A DNA stretch of 64,000 nucleotides from a virus, in the IMG/VR virus record IMGVR_UViG_3300025679_000007, positions 1 through 64,000 of that record. The stretch is one strand, 5' to 3'. Positions 40,301 through 49,429 of this stretch are shown piece by piece. Under the pieces are notes generated by a model. It did not search any database. It worked only from the letters and a program-made list of their open reading frames with translations, and was not told where the DNA came from. Numbering within the stretch: position 1 is the first letter of the stretch; each line of letters begins with the position of its first letter. The translations under genes and the position numbers were made by a program.

Positions 40301-43300
40301 CGGCCGGGCTTCCGCCGCGTCCGCTTCGTGGATGTCGGCGATGCTGCCTTGTGGCTCCGGCACCTCTCCATGGGTGATCCGTCGCGGTTCGATCGCCAGC
40401 ATCCGGTTGAACACGCCCCGGATATCGTCATTGATCGGCGCTCCAAGTCCACGGAGCGTTCGGTATATCGTGGTCAGCCAACCCTTGAACTTCGCGAAAA
40501 CACTATCCAAAGCCCGGCTCGGGGCGTGGCCTTCCCGCAAATACTGCTCGAAGCCCCGCGCGAAACGTTCCTGGGGCAGTACATCCGGCTTACCATCGCG
40601 CTTAAATCCTGTCCAGTCTTCCGATCGTTGCAGCCAGCGCCGGACCGTCGTGGCATCCGCCCGGAGGTCCGGCGGTGCCAGTTCATGGCGGGAATCGCTC
40701 ATCAGTTGCTTCAGCCAGTCGTGGCTGGTCTCGTGCATGAACGTGCTGGCATCGGCCGTTCGGGACAGGGTGATGATGGAGCGGACGTCGCCAGGCGCCA
40801 TGCGAATGCGACCTTGAATCGCGGCGCGGGCGCGTTGGTAGAGAGTATCGGGCGTCGCGGGGTGGTTGGCGCCAATGGGTTCGGACTGTTTTGTTAGAAC
40901 CTCGCGGAACGCTTCATAAGCGTTCTTCGTCTCCCAATGCCCGGTGGGATCGCCTTCTTTGTTAAATATCGTCACGCGCCAACCGTCAGGCGGATAATTC
41001 AAATCGTGGCTGACCAGAAATTTTAAGCCGCCGCGCCCCTGAAATGCCGCCGGCTTGCCGGCGTCAGCGTAGCGTTGGGCCAGGGCACGAACCTGCCGTC
41101 CGCGTTGCAGTAATTCTTCCCATGTTGGAGTTACGTGTTGGAACAGTTCGCCACCCGGCTCATCTTTCGGTGCGAACAGCCCTGCATCCGCAGGTCGTTG
41201 CTCTCCTTCCCCGCGTAACGCCCCGCGGCCAGCCTGATCACGCGCCGCCTGTGCCTGAACGGCGGACGGTTCGGTTCCGGGAATTGTGATTTGGCGTTCG
41301 TCAGTCCGGATCGTCGGTTCGGCCGCGCGGGACGCCAGTGGTTCGGTGATCAGTTGGCCAAGAAGATCGCGTGCCTGAGTGTCGTGAGCGTCAGGCGGCG
41401 CTAGTTCAGGCTCTCTTGCTGCGCCAAGGACAGAGCCGCGATCGTTTGGCCTTTCACCCAGGCCTTCTGAAAGTCGCTTTCGGATAATCCCAAGGAATTC
41501 TCTGGCACCACCGGCGGCGCCGATTTCTCCGTCGCGAACACGTCTCGCGATGCCGGTGAGGGCATCGCTGACTGGTCCTTTGCGGGTCGCGAGTTGCGTG
41601 AGGAGTTGACGGGCTTGCTCATCGGTCGTCAGTCTATTCCGATTTGCTTCTGTATCAAGCACATTTTCTCCGTGCCCTTGGATGCGATCAGCTTCACTGA
41701 CCAAGGTGTGAAACGTCGTTCGATCGCGGCCCAGTTGACGCATCGCTTCACTGGCCACCTTGGCGCGTTCCAAAGTCGCGCTGGCGGCGTAATGTTCCTC
41801 TCCGAATAAAGTACCTTGAGTACTGGCCTCAGTCGCGGTCTCCATGACATCGCGGACAATGAATTCGGCCTCCTGTAGGCTACCTGGCTTCGCCTTGGCG
41901 AGCACTCGCATCGCTTCGACCTGCCGCGCCGGGTCAGTTACGATCCGGCCCACGATCGCGGCCTGCCCGGTGGGAACGACATCGTTGACGGCCATCCCGA
42001 AAGCGTCAGCCGAAAGTCGCGCCAGGGCGCGGCCATCACGCGCCAAAGTGGAACGAGGCGGCAGTGGCGGAACCTCAAGATCGGCGACTTCGGCCTCTTT
42101 CACAACCTTGGCGGCATCAATGGCCGTTCCGGTTCCTTCCGTGATGTTTTTCGCCGCCGCGATGACCCGCGCCTGCGCATCCGTCATGCCGTCACGCGCA
42201 TCCAAAACGAAAGCATTCAGGCGGATTCCGGACTGCCCGGCGGCGACAAGGCGCTTTGCCAACCCAAGCCGCTGGTGGCCGTCCGCGATCCAGTTCCGAC
42301 CTTCGGCATCCCGGAAAACCAACACAGTCCCGGCAAAGCGTGGATCCCATGTCTCAACGCCTTCCAGCCGGTCCGTGACACCTGCTTCATCACCACCCCC
42401 CTTGAACTGGAACCGGGCCGCGTCAACACCAATTTCGGCGGGGTCAAGCGATTCCAGGCCTCCGTTACCGCTGGCATGGGTCTGGATGTTCGGCTGCTCT
42501 GGCGTTGGTAGCAGTGGCGCTACACGATCAAATTCGGCACCGGCTGGAGGTCCTTGCTCGCCCCCTGCTGCTGGTTCGGCGGCGACTGCGGGGCGCTCTC
42601 CGGTTGGCTCGACGGCTGCGGCTGGGGCAACGACTGGCTCACCGGCAACTGCTGTGCCGCCTGTCCCTGCGCCTTCTGGTTCGCCGCGTCCTCCAGTCCC
42701 AACGACAGGTCCAGGTGGTTCGCCGCCTTCTGGTACTGGTCCCGCACCGGGCGCGGCAGGTTCTGGTTCCCTGCCGCCGCCAAGGCGTTGCTCCGTTGCA
42801 GCAATTTCGCTCGGCGGTCGATGCTCACGTTCCAGTTCCTCCAATGGCCGCGACTGATCGGAATCGTAGAAGCGATCCGGGTCTTCGGTGACTTCCGGCG
42901 CAGCCTCCGCCGCCGCGCGTTCCGCTTCCCGGTATTCGATCTGCCCGGCCTCGGCCTCGGCGTTGATCTCGTCGACCACCCGTTCCGATGGGAGGCGATC
43001 GACTACGGCGGCGATCACGGCGGCCGGTGGCGCTTCAGTCTTGGGGAGGCCGATCGTCGCGGCCAGCCGGTCCAATTCCGGGTTGCGCGCCGGCTCAACG
43101 GATGCCGCGCCTGCGCGTTGCCGCGTCTGCCAGTCCGACAGGGCGAGCAATTCCTGATTTTGTACCGCGATGATCGCCTTCGGATCGCGGATGCCGTCTT
43201 CGAGGGCGATGTCGGCGCCGGTGCGGATGCGCGGGCGCACCGATGGATCGATCGCCTCGGTCTGAGCGGGACGCTCCAACACCGCCGTTCCGCCGTCGGT

Positions 43301-45175
43301 CGGCGTGGCGCGCGCCAAAACCTCCTGGTCCTGTATCTGCTTCGCCTTGGTCGCGCTGACCTTCTCTTGCGCCTGAATGTCGGCAATGGCCCGGATCGGT
43401 TGGGGCGCCGCGCCCCGCGTGACGGGTGGGGTGGATTCTGGCGGAACCTGCCCGTCCGGCCCGATCACCCGCGCAGCTCTCGCTCGGTACAGATCTTCCG
43501 CCGAACCCAACGCGCCATTAAACCGCCGCGCCAAAGTCTCGTAATACGCGGCTTCGACGTGTGCGCTTTGCTCCGCCACATCGCGCGGCGACCCAGCCGC
43601 CATGAGTTGCGCGGTGCGATCCGCCGTGATGAAGGCGCGCTGCGCCTCAATAGATTTTTGCGGGGCGGCTTCCGGCCCTGGCTCGGGAGGCGGAACCTCG
43701 GCGGCAACGGTCGGCGACTCTTCCGCTGGTGTCTGTTCCGGTTCTTCGACGTGATCCGCCGCCCGGCGCCGTGCCGCCGAAATGTCCGGTCCCAGGTCCC
43801 AAAGCGCGTGCTCGGTGTCCATGAGATGCTGACGGGCCAGAAGAATGTCCGGCGTATCAACGTGCGTGCCGGATTCCCATGCCGAGCGACGGGCGCCAAG
43901 GTCTTGCTCCTGAGTCGCGATATCGGCTAGCTCGGCCCGAAACCCGCGCGCGGCCGGGCCACGCGGATTGGCGTTGCGTAGCGCTTCTTCCGCCGCGTAC
44001 CGCTTCGCCGCCAGGTCATCGAACGCTTCGTCCGGCGGGTTGCTTTGGGTGTCGATCCAGGACCGGAGCGCATCCCGTTGTGTCAGCAATTCGTCGTTGC
44101 GCTGGAACACTTCCGGGCTCAACCGCCGCGCGATCGCGTCGACATCCGGGGTGGACAGGGGACCGAGCGCCGTCTGTTCGTCCGCCGCGGCATTGTTCGC
44201 CGCGATTTTCGTCGTGAGGCTTTGCTCTTCATCCCCACGGAACGTGGACTCGGTAATGCCCGGCCCAAGCACGCCAAGATCGCCAGCCTGCGCCACCGTC
44301 GGTTCGGTTGGACTGAGCACGCCTTCCGGCGGGACGGCGGTCGGATGAAACGCTCCGGCGCCAAGATTGGTCAGGTATTCGCCAAACCGGGTCGGCTTGT
44401 TGAACACCATCCCAAACCCGGTCGAAATCCCGATCTTGGCCCAGTCCGGTGTCTGGCCGCTCCATTCCTCCTGGCCGAGTTCCATGCCGCCCATCGCCGC
44501 CCCACCGAACAGCCGCCCGGTGAGCGGGTTCGCCATGAGGCGCTGGAACGCCGTGGCATCGGCCGGTAGGTTCAGTGCCTTGGTGGCGAGCGAACCTGGC
44601 ATCATCGTGACGGCGTACGGAGCCATTCCCCCGATGAAGGATGACAGAGGATGCTGGCTCTCTTGCAGCCGCTGGATGCGATCGGACTGGCCAAGCGCGT
44701 CCTGCCAGTTGTCCGGCATTTGGTGCAACACGAAATCCTGCGCGCCTTCGACGGCGGATGAGCCGGCAAAGAAGCCGCCTAGACCACCGACAAGTCCGCC
44801 AACCGCCGCGCCAACCGGCGCGACTACAGGGGCCGCCGGGCCGGCAAGAGCGCCAAGCCCCGCGCCGAACAACGCACCGGCCTCCGCACCCGCGCCGGCC
44901 GCCGCAAGCCCTCCGGCGGCGGGCAACGCACCGTGAATCGCGTGCGAAATAAAGGCGCCAATGCCGGAGGTCTGGACCGGCGCCACGGGCTGTAAATTCA
45001 GGTCGGCGAATGGGTCCGGTCCGACAGGCTGATCCGGACTCGCTGATGGATCAATATCAGCGAAAGGGTCCGGACCAACTGGTTGAGTCAGGTGGCCCGG
45101 CGCCTCAATGGGAACCATTTTCCCGGCACCGGCGTCAAACCGAAATCCAGGATGGGTATCGGTGGTATCTCCCAT
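37364..45175 (-). CDS. giant polyvalent internal virion protein
   Basis: A 2603-residue protein coupled by TGATG to the transglycosylase gene. N-terminus: repeated VGPDPFAD segments (about 32-58), then a Gly/Ala-rich hydrophobic stretch (75-165) that could insert in membranes. Near 900-1010 a ParB-like domain reads TVLVFRDAEGRNWIADGHQR. Around residue 1480 FMHETSHDWLKQL is an HExxH zincin motif. The last ~300 residues (AAMWRLAGNQAHSVRIGDLW; PSDLIKAVTDSGRYG; LTDEQYDDYARIAG) fit the large-polyvalent-protein C-terminal type LPD38. Long Pro/Glu/Ala-rich linkers separate domains. Such proteins are packaged and injected with DNA to protect it or act on the host. Confidence 0.85.
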   Translation of the reverse strand: MGDTTDTHPGFRFDAGAGKMVPIEAPGHLTQPVGPDPFADIDPSASPDQPVGPDPFADLNLQPVAPVQTSGIGAFISHAIHGALPAAGGLAAAGAGAEAGALFGAGLGALAGPAAPVVAPVGAAVGGLVGGLGGFFAGSSAVEGAQDFVLHQMPDNWQDALGQSDRIQRLQESQHPLSSFIGGMAPYAVTMMPGSLATKALNLPADATAFQRLMANPLTGRLFGGAAMGGMELGQEEWSGQTPDWAKIGISTGFGMVFNKPTRFGEYLTNLGAGAFHPTAVPPEGVLSPTEPTVAQAGDLGVLGPGITESTFRGDEEQSLTTKIAANNAAADEQTALGPLSTPDVDAIARRLSPEVFQRNDELLTQRDALRSWIDTQSNPPDEAFDDLAAKRYAAEEALRNANPRGPAARGFRAELADIATQEQDLGARRSAWESGTHVDTPDILLARQHLMDTEHALWDLGPDISAARRRAADHVEEPEQTPAEESPTVAAEVPPPEPGPEAAPQKSIEAQRAFITADRTAQLMAAGSPRDVAEQSAHVEAAYYETLARRFNGALGSAEDLYRARAARVIGPDGQVPPESTPPVTRGAAPQPIRAIADIQAQEKVSATKAKQIQDQEVLARATPTDGGTAVLERPAQTEAIDPSVRPRIRTGADIALEDGIRDPKAIIAVQNQELLALSDWQTRQRAGAASVEPARNPELDRLAATIGLPKTEAPPAAVIAAVVDRLPSERVVDEINAEAEAGQIEYREAERAAAEAAPEVTEDPDRFYDSDQSRPLEELEREHRPPSEIAATEQRLGGGREPEPAAPGAGPVPEGGEPPGPVVGTGGRGEPEGAGTGGTAVAGEPVVAPAAAVEPTGERPAVAAEPAAGGEQGPPAGAEFDRVAPLLPTPEQPNIQTHASGNGGLESLDPAEIGVDAARFQFKGGGDEAGVTDRLEGVETWDPRFAGTVLVFRDAEGRNWIADGHQRLGLAKRLVAAGQSGIRLNAFVLDARDGMTDAQARVIAAAKNITEGTGTAIDAAKVVKEAEVADLEVPPLPPRSTLARDGRALARLSADAFGMAVNDVVPTGQAAIVGRIVTDPARQVEAMRVLAKAKPGSLQEAEFIVRDVMETATEASTQGTLFGEEHYAASATLERAKVASEAMRQLGRDRTTFHTLVSEADRIQGHGENVLDTEANRNRLTTDEQARQLLTQLATRKGPVSDALTGIARRVRDGEIGAAGGAREFLGIIRKRLSEGLGERPNDRGSVLGAAREPELAPPDAHDTQARDLLGQLITEPLASRAAEPTIRTDERQITIPGTEPSAVQAQAARDQAGRGALRGEGEQRPADAGLFAPKDEPGGELFQHVTPTWEELLQRGRQVRALAQRYADAGKPAAFQGRGGLKFLVSHDLNYPPDGWRVTIFNKEGDPTGHWETKNAYEAFREVLTKQSEPIGANHPATPDTLYQRARAAIQGRIRMAPGDVRSIITLSRTADASTFMHETSHDWLKQLMSDSRHELAPPDLRADATTVRRWLQRSEDWTGFKRDGKPDVLPQERFARGFEQYLREGHAPSRALDSVFAKFKGWLTTIYRTLRGLGAPINDDIRGVFNRMLAIEPRRITHGEVPEPQGSIADIHEADAAEARPHEAEAVRNRVVSERDRYVAGQPPEVTHGLAPQAEPADQPGTAISDAGTETGRGPTAGRTLDSGSGQSEPLPRSGGGSTDRGAVEPGGGKAESESHGVGGGAAAEPPVADRRPGTGANPGIEQFAPTPAESFADTGSTEAVDLAGNVRVRNIDDSAGFIQAAMDSAERNGKYEAVRGKATMGAMIDLAQAMDLDPATITEAQLGRLFGGVEDLGPKIWALRDIIGQQGRLVHELWAKAAETQAPTDIAASTVEMARFDMMMTTLSGVTAKQGRNLGMSFRNMKDWQHAKDLNQFMKDNAGKDLYQLAMVAKLGARMDTPGKVAKLLRDSQRRSYGGMVLEYWINGLISGPSTHATYVIGNGILAIEKAGPETAAAAAIGALRARMGRQGSRVRFGEVGAQLRAAATEAPAAVQAGVEALRSGATTMLPGEEARPLMPFQGDTSLTMARGMTNAPVTWREAAGDAYGLVQGMRDGLVATGELVKAGGVPRAPMIGPVYSPLGQIPDFAYKGVKVVPLGTLARLPSRAVAAIHSTFRAMNYSMEVNALAYRQAMEEGLSGMARTARIADLRQNPSEEMMEQARGKATDLTLMGQGGRLTQNLSAFFNKTYNLPVLGETALLKFVDPFVHIAGNIMNQSLWQRTPIGLFGREIRADLSGRNGNIAQDTAMAKMLVGTSLAVTFGGLASQGLVSGSGPADPNKAAMWRLAGNQAHSVRIGDLWYDVHRLGPMGMLMSVAADMYDVVHQIGTEDADVVGKSLMHAFSQNILDESFMRGPSDLIKAVTDSGRYGAGYVRNFLSSFLPYSVGMAQMARATDPWSRQARTIMDAIRSKVPGMSESLFPRRDIWGDPMPNGAALLGPGVTAIYERQVSSDPVNQALLALGLGPAPVERRIRNVPLTDEQYDDYARIAGRTAKMQLDKIVRSPNYQAWPNTTRHEAIQETIRQARTAAEGMVMMKYPGIPRDAAAMQRARKTGETISVH

Positions 45176-47721
45176 CAGGGCGGCGCCGCGAAAGAGGGGC
45201 TCGTTAGTTCCGCCGGCGAAGGGGCGCCATGCCGCGTTAACCGCTCCACGAGTTCCGCGCCATCGTACCCGGCCGCGCCGAAGTAATGATTAAACCACGG
45301 GATCGCTCCCTGGGGATCGGCGGCCAGTTTCTGCAATACCTGTCCCCATGCGGCGTGCGTGTACGGCTTGCCGGTCTGTGGCGCGATCGGCGGTGCCGTC
45401 ATGATGCTGGACCACTCGCCCGCGTTCAGTCCTTTCGGCGCGGGCGGGATTGGCGCGTTGGGCGGGTCGATCTCTCCGGGAGCCGATTGCCCGGTCGCCA
45501 AAAGCCGGTCGCGCGCCATGTCGGTCGGACTGCGCATGCCACCCATCATTTTGTCGATGCTGTCCTGGCTCAGGAATTTGTCGATGTCGGCCGGATTGCC
45601 GCTGGCCTTCGCGGCGGTCAGGCGACGCTCGAACTCGGGAACGAACTGCGCATTGTAGATGTCTTCCCCTTTGGGGTCGCGAACCTTGAAAAATCCATCG
45701 TCCTGCTCAAAGGAAAGGTGCCGCTTCGCGTAGGTCAGCATGGACAGCGCCGTCGTGTTGACCGCCGCGGCGTCAGGGTCCTTGCGTGAGGACAGGAAAA
45801 TGTTGCGGAGCACATCGACACCACGAAGGGTCAGGTCGCCGCCGGGGCCGCCACGCTTCAGGATATCGTTGAGGTCAGTGATCCGGGTTGGATCGGCCGG
45901 GGGGGCGAAAATAGCAGAATAAGCCTTGGTGTAGCCGGGCCCGTAACCGGAGAGGTCCTCGCGGCCGACCTTGGTGAATTGCTCCTGGGCGAACTTGGTC
46001 AGGTTTTCTTTCTGGTCGGCGGTCAAAGATGGATTTTTCGTGATGGTGGTCGGATCAAACTTCGTCGGATCGTTCAACAACGTGGTGACCAGATTATTCG
46101 CCGCGCCTTCCTGCGCATCCTTCAGCGCCTTGGCCTGCTCGGCCTCTTGTTTCGCCTGGAGCATGTTGGTCTGCTGGATATGCTGCCAGACTCCTTCCTC
46201 GACCTGCCGCGCATGAACCGGATCGGTCGGGAACAAGCGCTGCCCCTCGGCGCGGGCCTGATCCATCATTTGCTGTTCATAGCCGAACGCGGCGGGATTA
46301 TGCCCTGGCGCCACGGGAGCGCCTGGTGTCACGCCGATGGCGGCGGCGTTCTGGGCGTATTTGGCTTGCCACACCCCAAGGAACTGACCGACCGTCATGT
46401 CCCCTGACCCACCGTTCCGGGTCACCGCCGCGACCGGGTTGGTCGATCCGGCCTCCGCCAGCACATTCACCGCCAGTTCGTTCGGATCGGCCTTCAGCAG
46501 CGCCGGACCGCCGCCAACGCCCTGCTGATGGACCATGTAGGTTTGCCACCCATCAGCGGGATGCCCAACAGCGCCTGACGCGACCCCGTAGGCATTGGCC
46601 AGGAACTGCACACCCTTGGCGGCCTGCTCGACGGGCGGTGCGCCAGCGGCGAGATTGACGGACGCCTTCTCAGCGGTTCCGAGTTGAAACACCCCGCCAT
46701 ATTGGCTTCCAGAGCGATCGGGAACGGTGCCGATCCCGCTTTCGATATGAGCGATGGTCAACGCCTGATCCGCCGGAACGCCCTCTGCCGCGGCGGATTT
46801 CTGAATTTGCCCGACCACGGCCGGATCCGGAGCCGGTGGGGGCGCCCCTGGGTTTCGTGTGACGTTGTTGATCCCGGCCGCCACCCCGGCTTCCGCCGCC
46901 GCGCCCTTGGTGATCCGCGTCAATTCTTCCCGCACCCCCGGATCGATCAGGCCGCCGAACTTCCCCAGGATTTGCGCGGCACGCGCACCGCCGCCGGACG
47001 GGTCAGTCGCCATGGCGCCCTCGACAGCGGATCGGATGACTTTGGTGCGCGCCGCGATCTGCCCTTGATCGATGAGGGTTTGATCGGGTGTCGCGCCATA
47101 CTTCAGACCGGTCAGTTGATCGCCTCGACTCTGCGCGTCGGCGAGCGAGTGCATGATGGTATCATCGGAAGTGTAACTGTGAGCTGCCTGCGTCGCGGCG
47201 GCCTGAATCCCCGCCTCCGCCACGCCTCCGGCATACACATCACTCTGTTGGTCCAAGTGGCGGCTGATTTCCGAGGATTTATACTGGAAATACCGCCGCG
47301 ACTGTTCATCGAATTGCAGTTTTTGCACGTCATTCTGCAAGCCGCCCTTGATCTGGTCGCGCAGTTGCGTGAGTTGACTGACGACCTCCGGGCCGGCTGA
47401 CAGTGCATCCGATCCCTTGAGCGAATACAGTCCTTTTGGCGCGGTCGGGTCGTTCGGGTTGCCGTAGGTCAACGCCTCGCCACGGTCCATGAACTGATTC
47501 ATGGCGTCGTCACCGGCGACCTGGTTGAACCGCTGCTGCCTGACCTCGGCGATCTGAGCGAGGTTGTTTCCGGCCTGCTGACCCTCGGCGCCGACGCGTT
47601 CTTCGGCCTGACCGATCAGGCCACCGAAGTCGGCCGGACTGCTCTGGATGCTCTCGTAGTCCGATGGCGGCGTCGCCGGGATCGGAACATCGGAGACAAT
47701 GGAAAGGGGAACGCGGGCCAC
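45175..47721 (-). CDS. internal virion protein with lytic transglycosylase domain
   Basis: An 848-residue protein (GTG start). Residues about 40-280 are helical; about 300-400 form an SLT-type lysozyme fold: EGVPADQALTIAHIESGIGT (catalytic E327), YGGVFQLGT, AVGHPADGWQTYMVHQQGVG. The rest is helical with Pro-rich linkers. It corresponds to T7 gp16-type internal proteins, which locally open peptidoglycan during DNA ejection. It lies between the gp14-like gene and the giant protein, the usual order of internal core genes. Confidence 0.85.
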   Translation of the reverse strand: MARVPLSIVSDVPIPATPPSDYESIQSSPADFGGLIGQAEERVGAEGQQAGNNLAQIAEVRQQRFNQVAGDDAMNQFMDRGEALTYGNPNDPTAPKGLYSLKGSDALSAGPEVVSQLTQLRDQIKGGLQNDVQKLQFDEQSRRYFQYKSSEISRHLDQQSDVYAGGVAEAGIQAAATQAAHSYTSDDTIMHSLADAQSRGDQLTGLKYGATPDQTLIDQGQIAARTKVIRSAVEGAMATDPSGGGARAAQILGKFGGLIDPGVREELTRITKGAAAEAGVAAGINNVTRNPGAPPPAPDPAVVGQIQKSAAAEGVPADQALTIAHIESGIGTVPDRSGSQYGGVFQLGTAEKASVNLAAGAPPVEQAAKGVQFLANAYGVASGAVGHPADGWQTYMVHQQGVGGGPALLKADPNELAVNVLAEAGSTNPVAAVTRNGGSGDMTVGQFLGVWQAKYAQNAAAIGVTPGAPVAPGHNPAAFGYEQQMMDQARAEGQRLFPTDPVHARQVEEGVWQHIQQTNMLQAKQEAEQAKALKDAQEGAANNLVTTLLNDPTKFDPTTITKNPSLTADQKENLTKFAQEQFTKVGREDLSGYGPGYTKAYSAIFAPPADPTRITDLNDILKRGGPGGDLTLRGVDVLRNIFLSSRKDPDAAAVNTTALSMLTYAKRHLSFEQDDGFFKVRDPKGEDIYNAQFVPEFERRLTAAKASGNPADIDKFLSQDSIDKMMGGMRSPTDMARDRLLATGQSAPGEIDPPNAPIPPAPKGLNAGEWSSIMTAPPIAPQTGKPYTHAAWGQVLQKLAADPQGAIPWFNHYFGAAGYDGAELVERLTRHGAPSPAELTSPSFAAPP

Positions 47722-47724
47722 GGC

Positions 47725-48342
47725 TCAGCCGTACGTCGCTGCGTTTGACGCGTCGCTGGATATATTGCCAAACGATGATCCAGAGCCCGAGCCGCCGTTG
47801 AACGCGCCCGCGTTGACCAGCTTCGCGTAATTCAGCCCGACTCCCGACGCGCCCGACAACAGGCCGCCGCCCGCCATGAGATCGCCGGCGGTCGTCGCCT
47901 GGCCTGCCTGGCCCGTCAAAAGGCCACTCTCCGCGCCGAAGTTGGCCTGCTGCGTCCGGTAGCCGTATGCCTGAAGGGCGGCGTTATCGACGGTCTGCTG
48001 TGTCGCCAGAGACCCGGTTTCCTTCTGGGTTTTTTCCACATCGGCGGCGGACCCTGAATTGACATCCACCCCACCGGCGGCGAGCGCGGTGGTGACCTGG
48101 CCTTGCTGCTCCCGCTCCTGTATTCCGACCTCTTGCGCCTTTTCCTGGCCGGCCTGCGTCGCGTATTCCGCGTTTTGCGCCGCGATCGTTTCGTTGTTCC
48201 GCGCGACCTGCGCCTGATAATTGGCATTCGACTTTTGCGCCGCCGCGCTGGAAAGCGACCCCGCGACGGCAACACCCGTGGAAGCGACGCCCGCGATCAG
48301 GGAGGCTGTCGCGGCGGCGGCCGGGAGGGATGCGGATGGCAT
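47725..48342 (-). CDS. gp14-like internal virion protein
   Basis: A 205-residue Ala/Gln/Gly-rich protein: hydrophobic N-terminal helix (ATASLIAGVASTGVAVAGSL), then long helix rich in Gln and Glu (ARNNETIAAQNAEYATQAGQ; GIQEREQQGQVTTALAAGGV; DVNSGSAADV). This composition and the motif G.D..SGSA resemble T7 gp14-type internal proteins that form the ejection channel. Its position before the transglycosylase fits. Confidence 0.75.
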   Translation of the reverse strand: MPSASLPAAAATASLIAGVASTGVAVAGSLSSAAAQKSNANYQAQVARNNETIAAQNAEYATQAGQEKAQEVGIQEREQQGQVTTALAAGGVDVNSGSAADVEKTQKETGSLATQQTVDNAALQAYGYRTQQANFGAESGLLTGQAGQATTAGDLMAGGGLLSGASGVGLNYAKLVNAGAFNGGSGSGSSFGNISSDASNAATYG

Positions 48343-48343
48343 G

Positions 48344-49429
48344 TCAGGCCGCCATTTCTCTGTTAATCGCCCCGGAGCGGACCAGACGACTTAATTCTGT
48401 CCGGCAGGCTTTTTTGAATCTCTCCACTTTATCCTGATTTTCGAAATAATACCGAAGAACCGCGATGGCGTCAGTCTGAAGGTTTTGTCCACGCAGGCGT
48501 AGCCACCAATCCCGAGGCAAATCAATCGAGAGACAGTGGGTGAAGATCTCGGCGCAGACATCTTCACGGTCAAGATCGTCGTGATCGACAACCAACGCAC
48601 CCGGAAGGCGTGCGATCTGATCCAGCGCGCGACTGATCCGCTCCATGTTTTTGCGCAATTTCGTCAGGTCATAAACAAAAGCGCCATTTAGATCGAGCCG
48701 CGCCAGCGAGGCCATGACTTGTTCCACCGGACGACGCACCACGACGGCGCGCAAATCGGGGACGTGATGATGAAGAACGCGCCAGCCTGGCGCCGCGGCG
48801 GTTTCCGCCGTTCCCGTTCCCGGTTGGCTGAATAGCGCCGCTATATCCTCGATTCCGCGCATCCTGATCGCGGTCTCGTGGTGACACTCCCAGTCGCCGT
48901 ACGAGAGGAACCGAGACAACCAGAACGTCCGCGATCGGGGCAACCCATACACGATAAAGGGACGCTTAGGCGGAGGATGGCGCCAGATCGTCATCAACCG
49001 ATATGCCACACCGTCAACGCCCACCGGCTCCGGCGGACCGAATGTAAATCCCAACGCGGCAAAAAAACGGATCGAGCGCGTGTAAGAGGCCAGGACGTAG
49101 CACCGCAACCGGCCATGGATCACCAGCATCTCGTTTATCTCGCGCCGCGTTTCCCGTAGAAACGCGATCTTCGCCCGCTCGATGGAAGGTGCCGTAAAGA
49201 GCCACGGTGCGCCATCGCTACCAAGGACAGGCGTTTGCACACCCCAGACCGCCGCGACCTCGCCACCGACCAGCGCGACTCGCCTGACAGGTGAATCGCG
49301 ATAAAGATCATGCAGCAGATGTCTGGCTTTCAGGCCCCAACCCTCGATTTCTGCACGGTCCATCGGCCGTATAGCACGCGCCATGACACGGATATCGGCG
49401 AGCGTGGCCGGGCGGATTTCGTAGTTCAC
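48344..49429 (-). CDS. GNAT (gp13-like) - sulfotransferase fusion protein
   Basis: GTG 49429 overlaps the upstream stop (GTGA); TTG 49444 is an alternative. Residues 1-150 resemble the phage GNAT/gp13-type protein (YEIRPATLADIRVMARAIRP; FLRETRREINEML; SIRFFAALGFTFGPPEPVGV). Residues about 155-361 form a sulfotransferase-like domain: FIVYGLPRSRTFWLSRFL (158-175), the 5'-phosphosulfate loop of PAPS enzymes, and VVVRRPVEQVMASLARL (229-245), the 3'-phosphate site with R232 and S241. The gene lies between the nozzle and gp14-like genes, the gp13 position. Substrate unknown. Confidence 0.8.
   Translation of the reverse strand: MNYEIRPATLADIRVMARAIRPMDRAEIEGWGLKARHLLHDLYRDSPVRRVALVGGEVAAVWGVQTPVLGSDGAPWLFTAPSIERAKIAFLRETRREINEMLVIHGRLRCYVLASYTRSIRFFAALGFTFGPPEPVGVDGVAYRLMTIWRHPPPKRPFIVYGLPRSRTFWLSRFLSYGDWECHHETAIRMRGIEDIAALFSQPGTGTAETAAAPGWRVLHHHVPDLRAVVVRRPVEQVMASLARLDLNGAFVYDLTKLRKNMERISRALDQIARLPGALVVDHDDLDREDVCAEIFTHCLSIDLPRDWWLRLRGQNLQTDAIAVLRYYFENQDKVERFKKACRTELSRLVRSGAINREMAA

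Noticed and set aside
38937-44952. Many plus-strand frames opposite the giant gene
   Set aside because: They mirror the codon periodicity of the 2603-residue gene, lack start sites and show Arg/Pro/Ser-rich low-complexity products.
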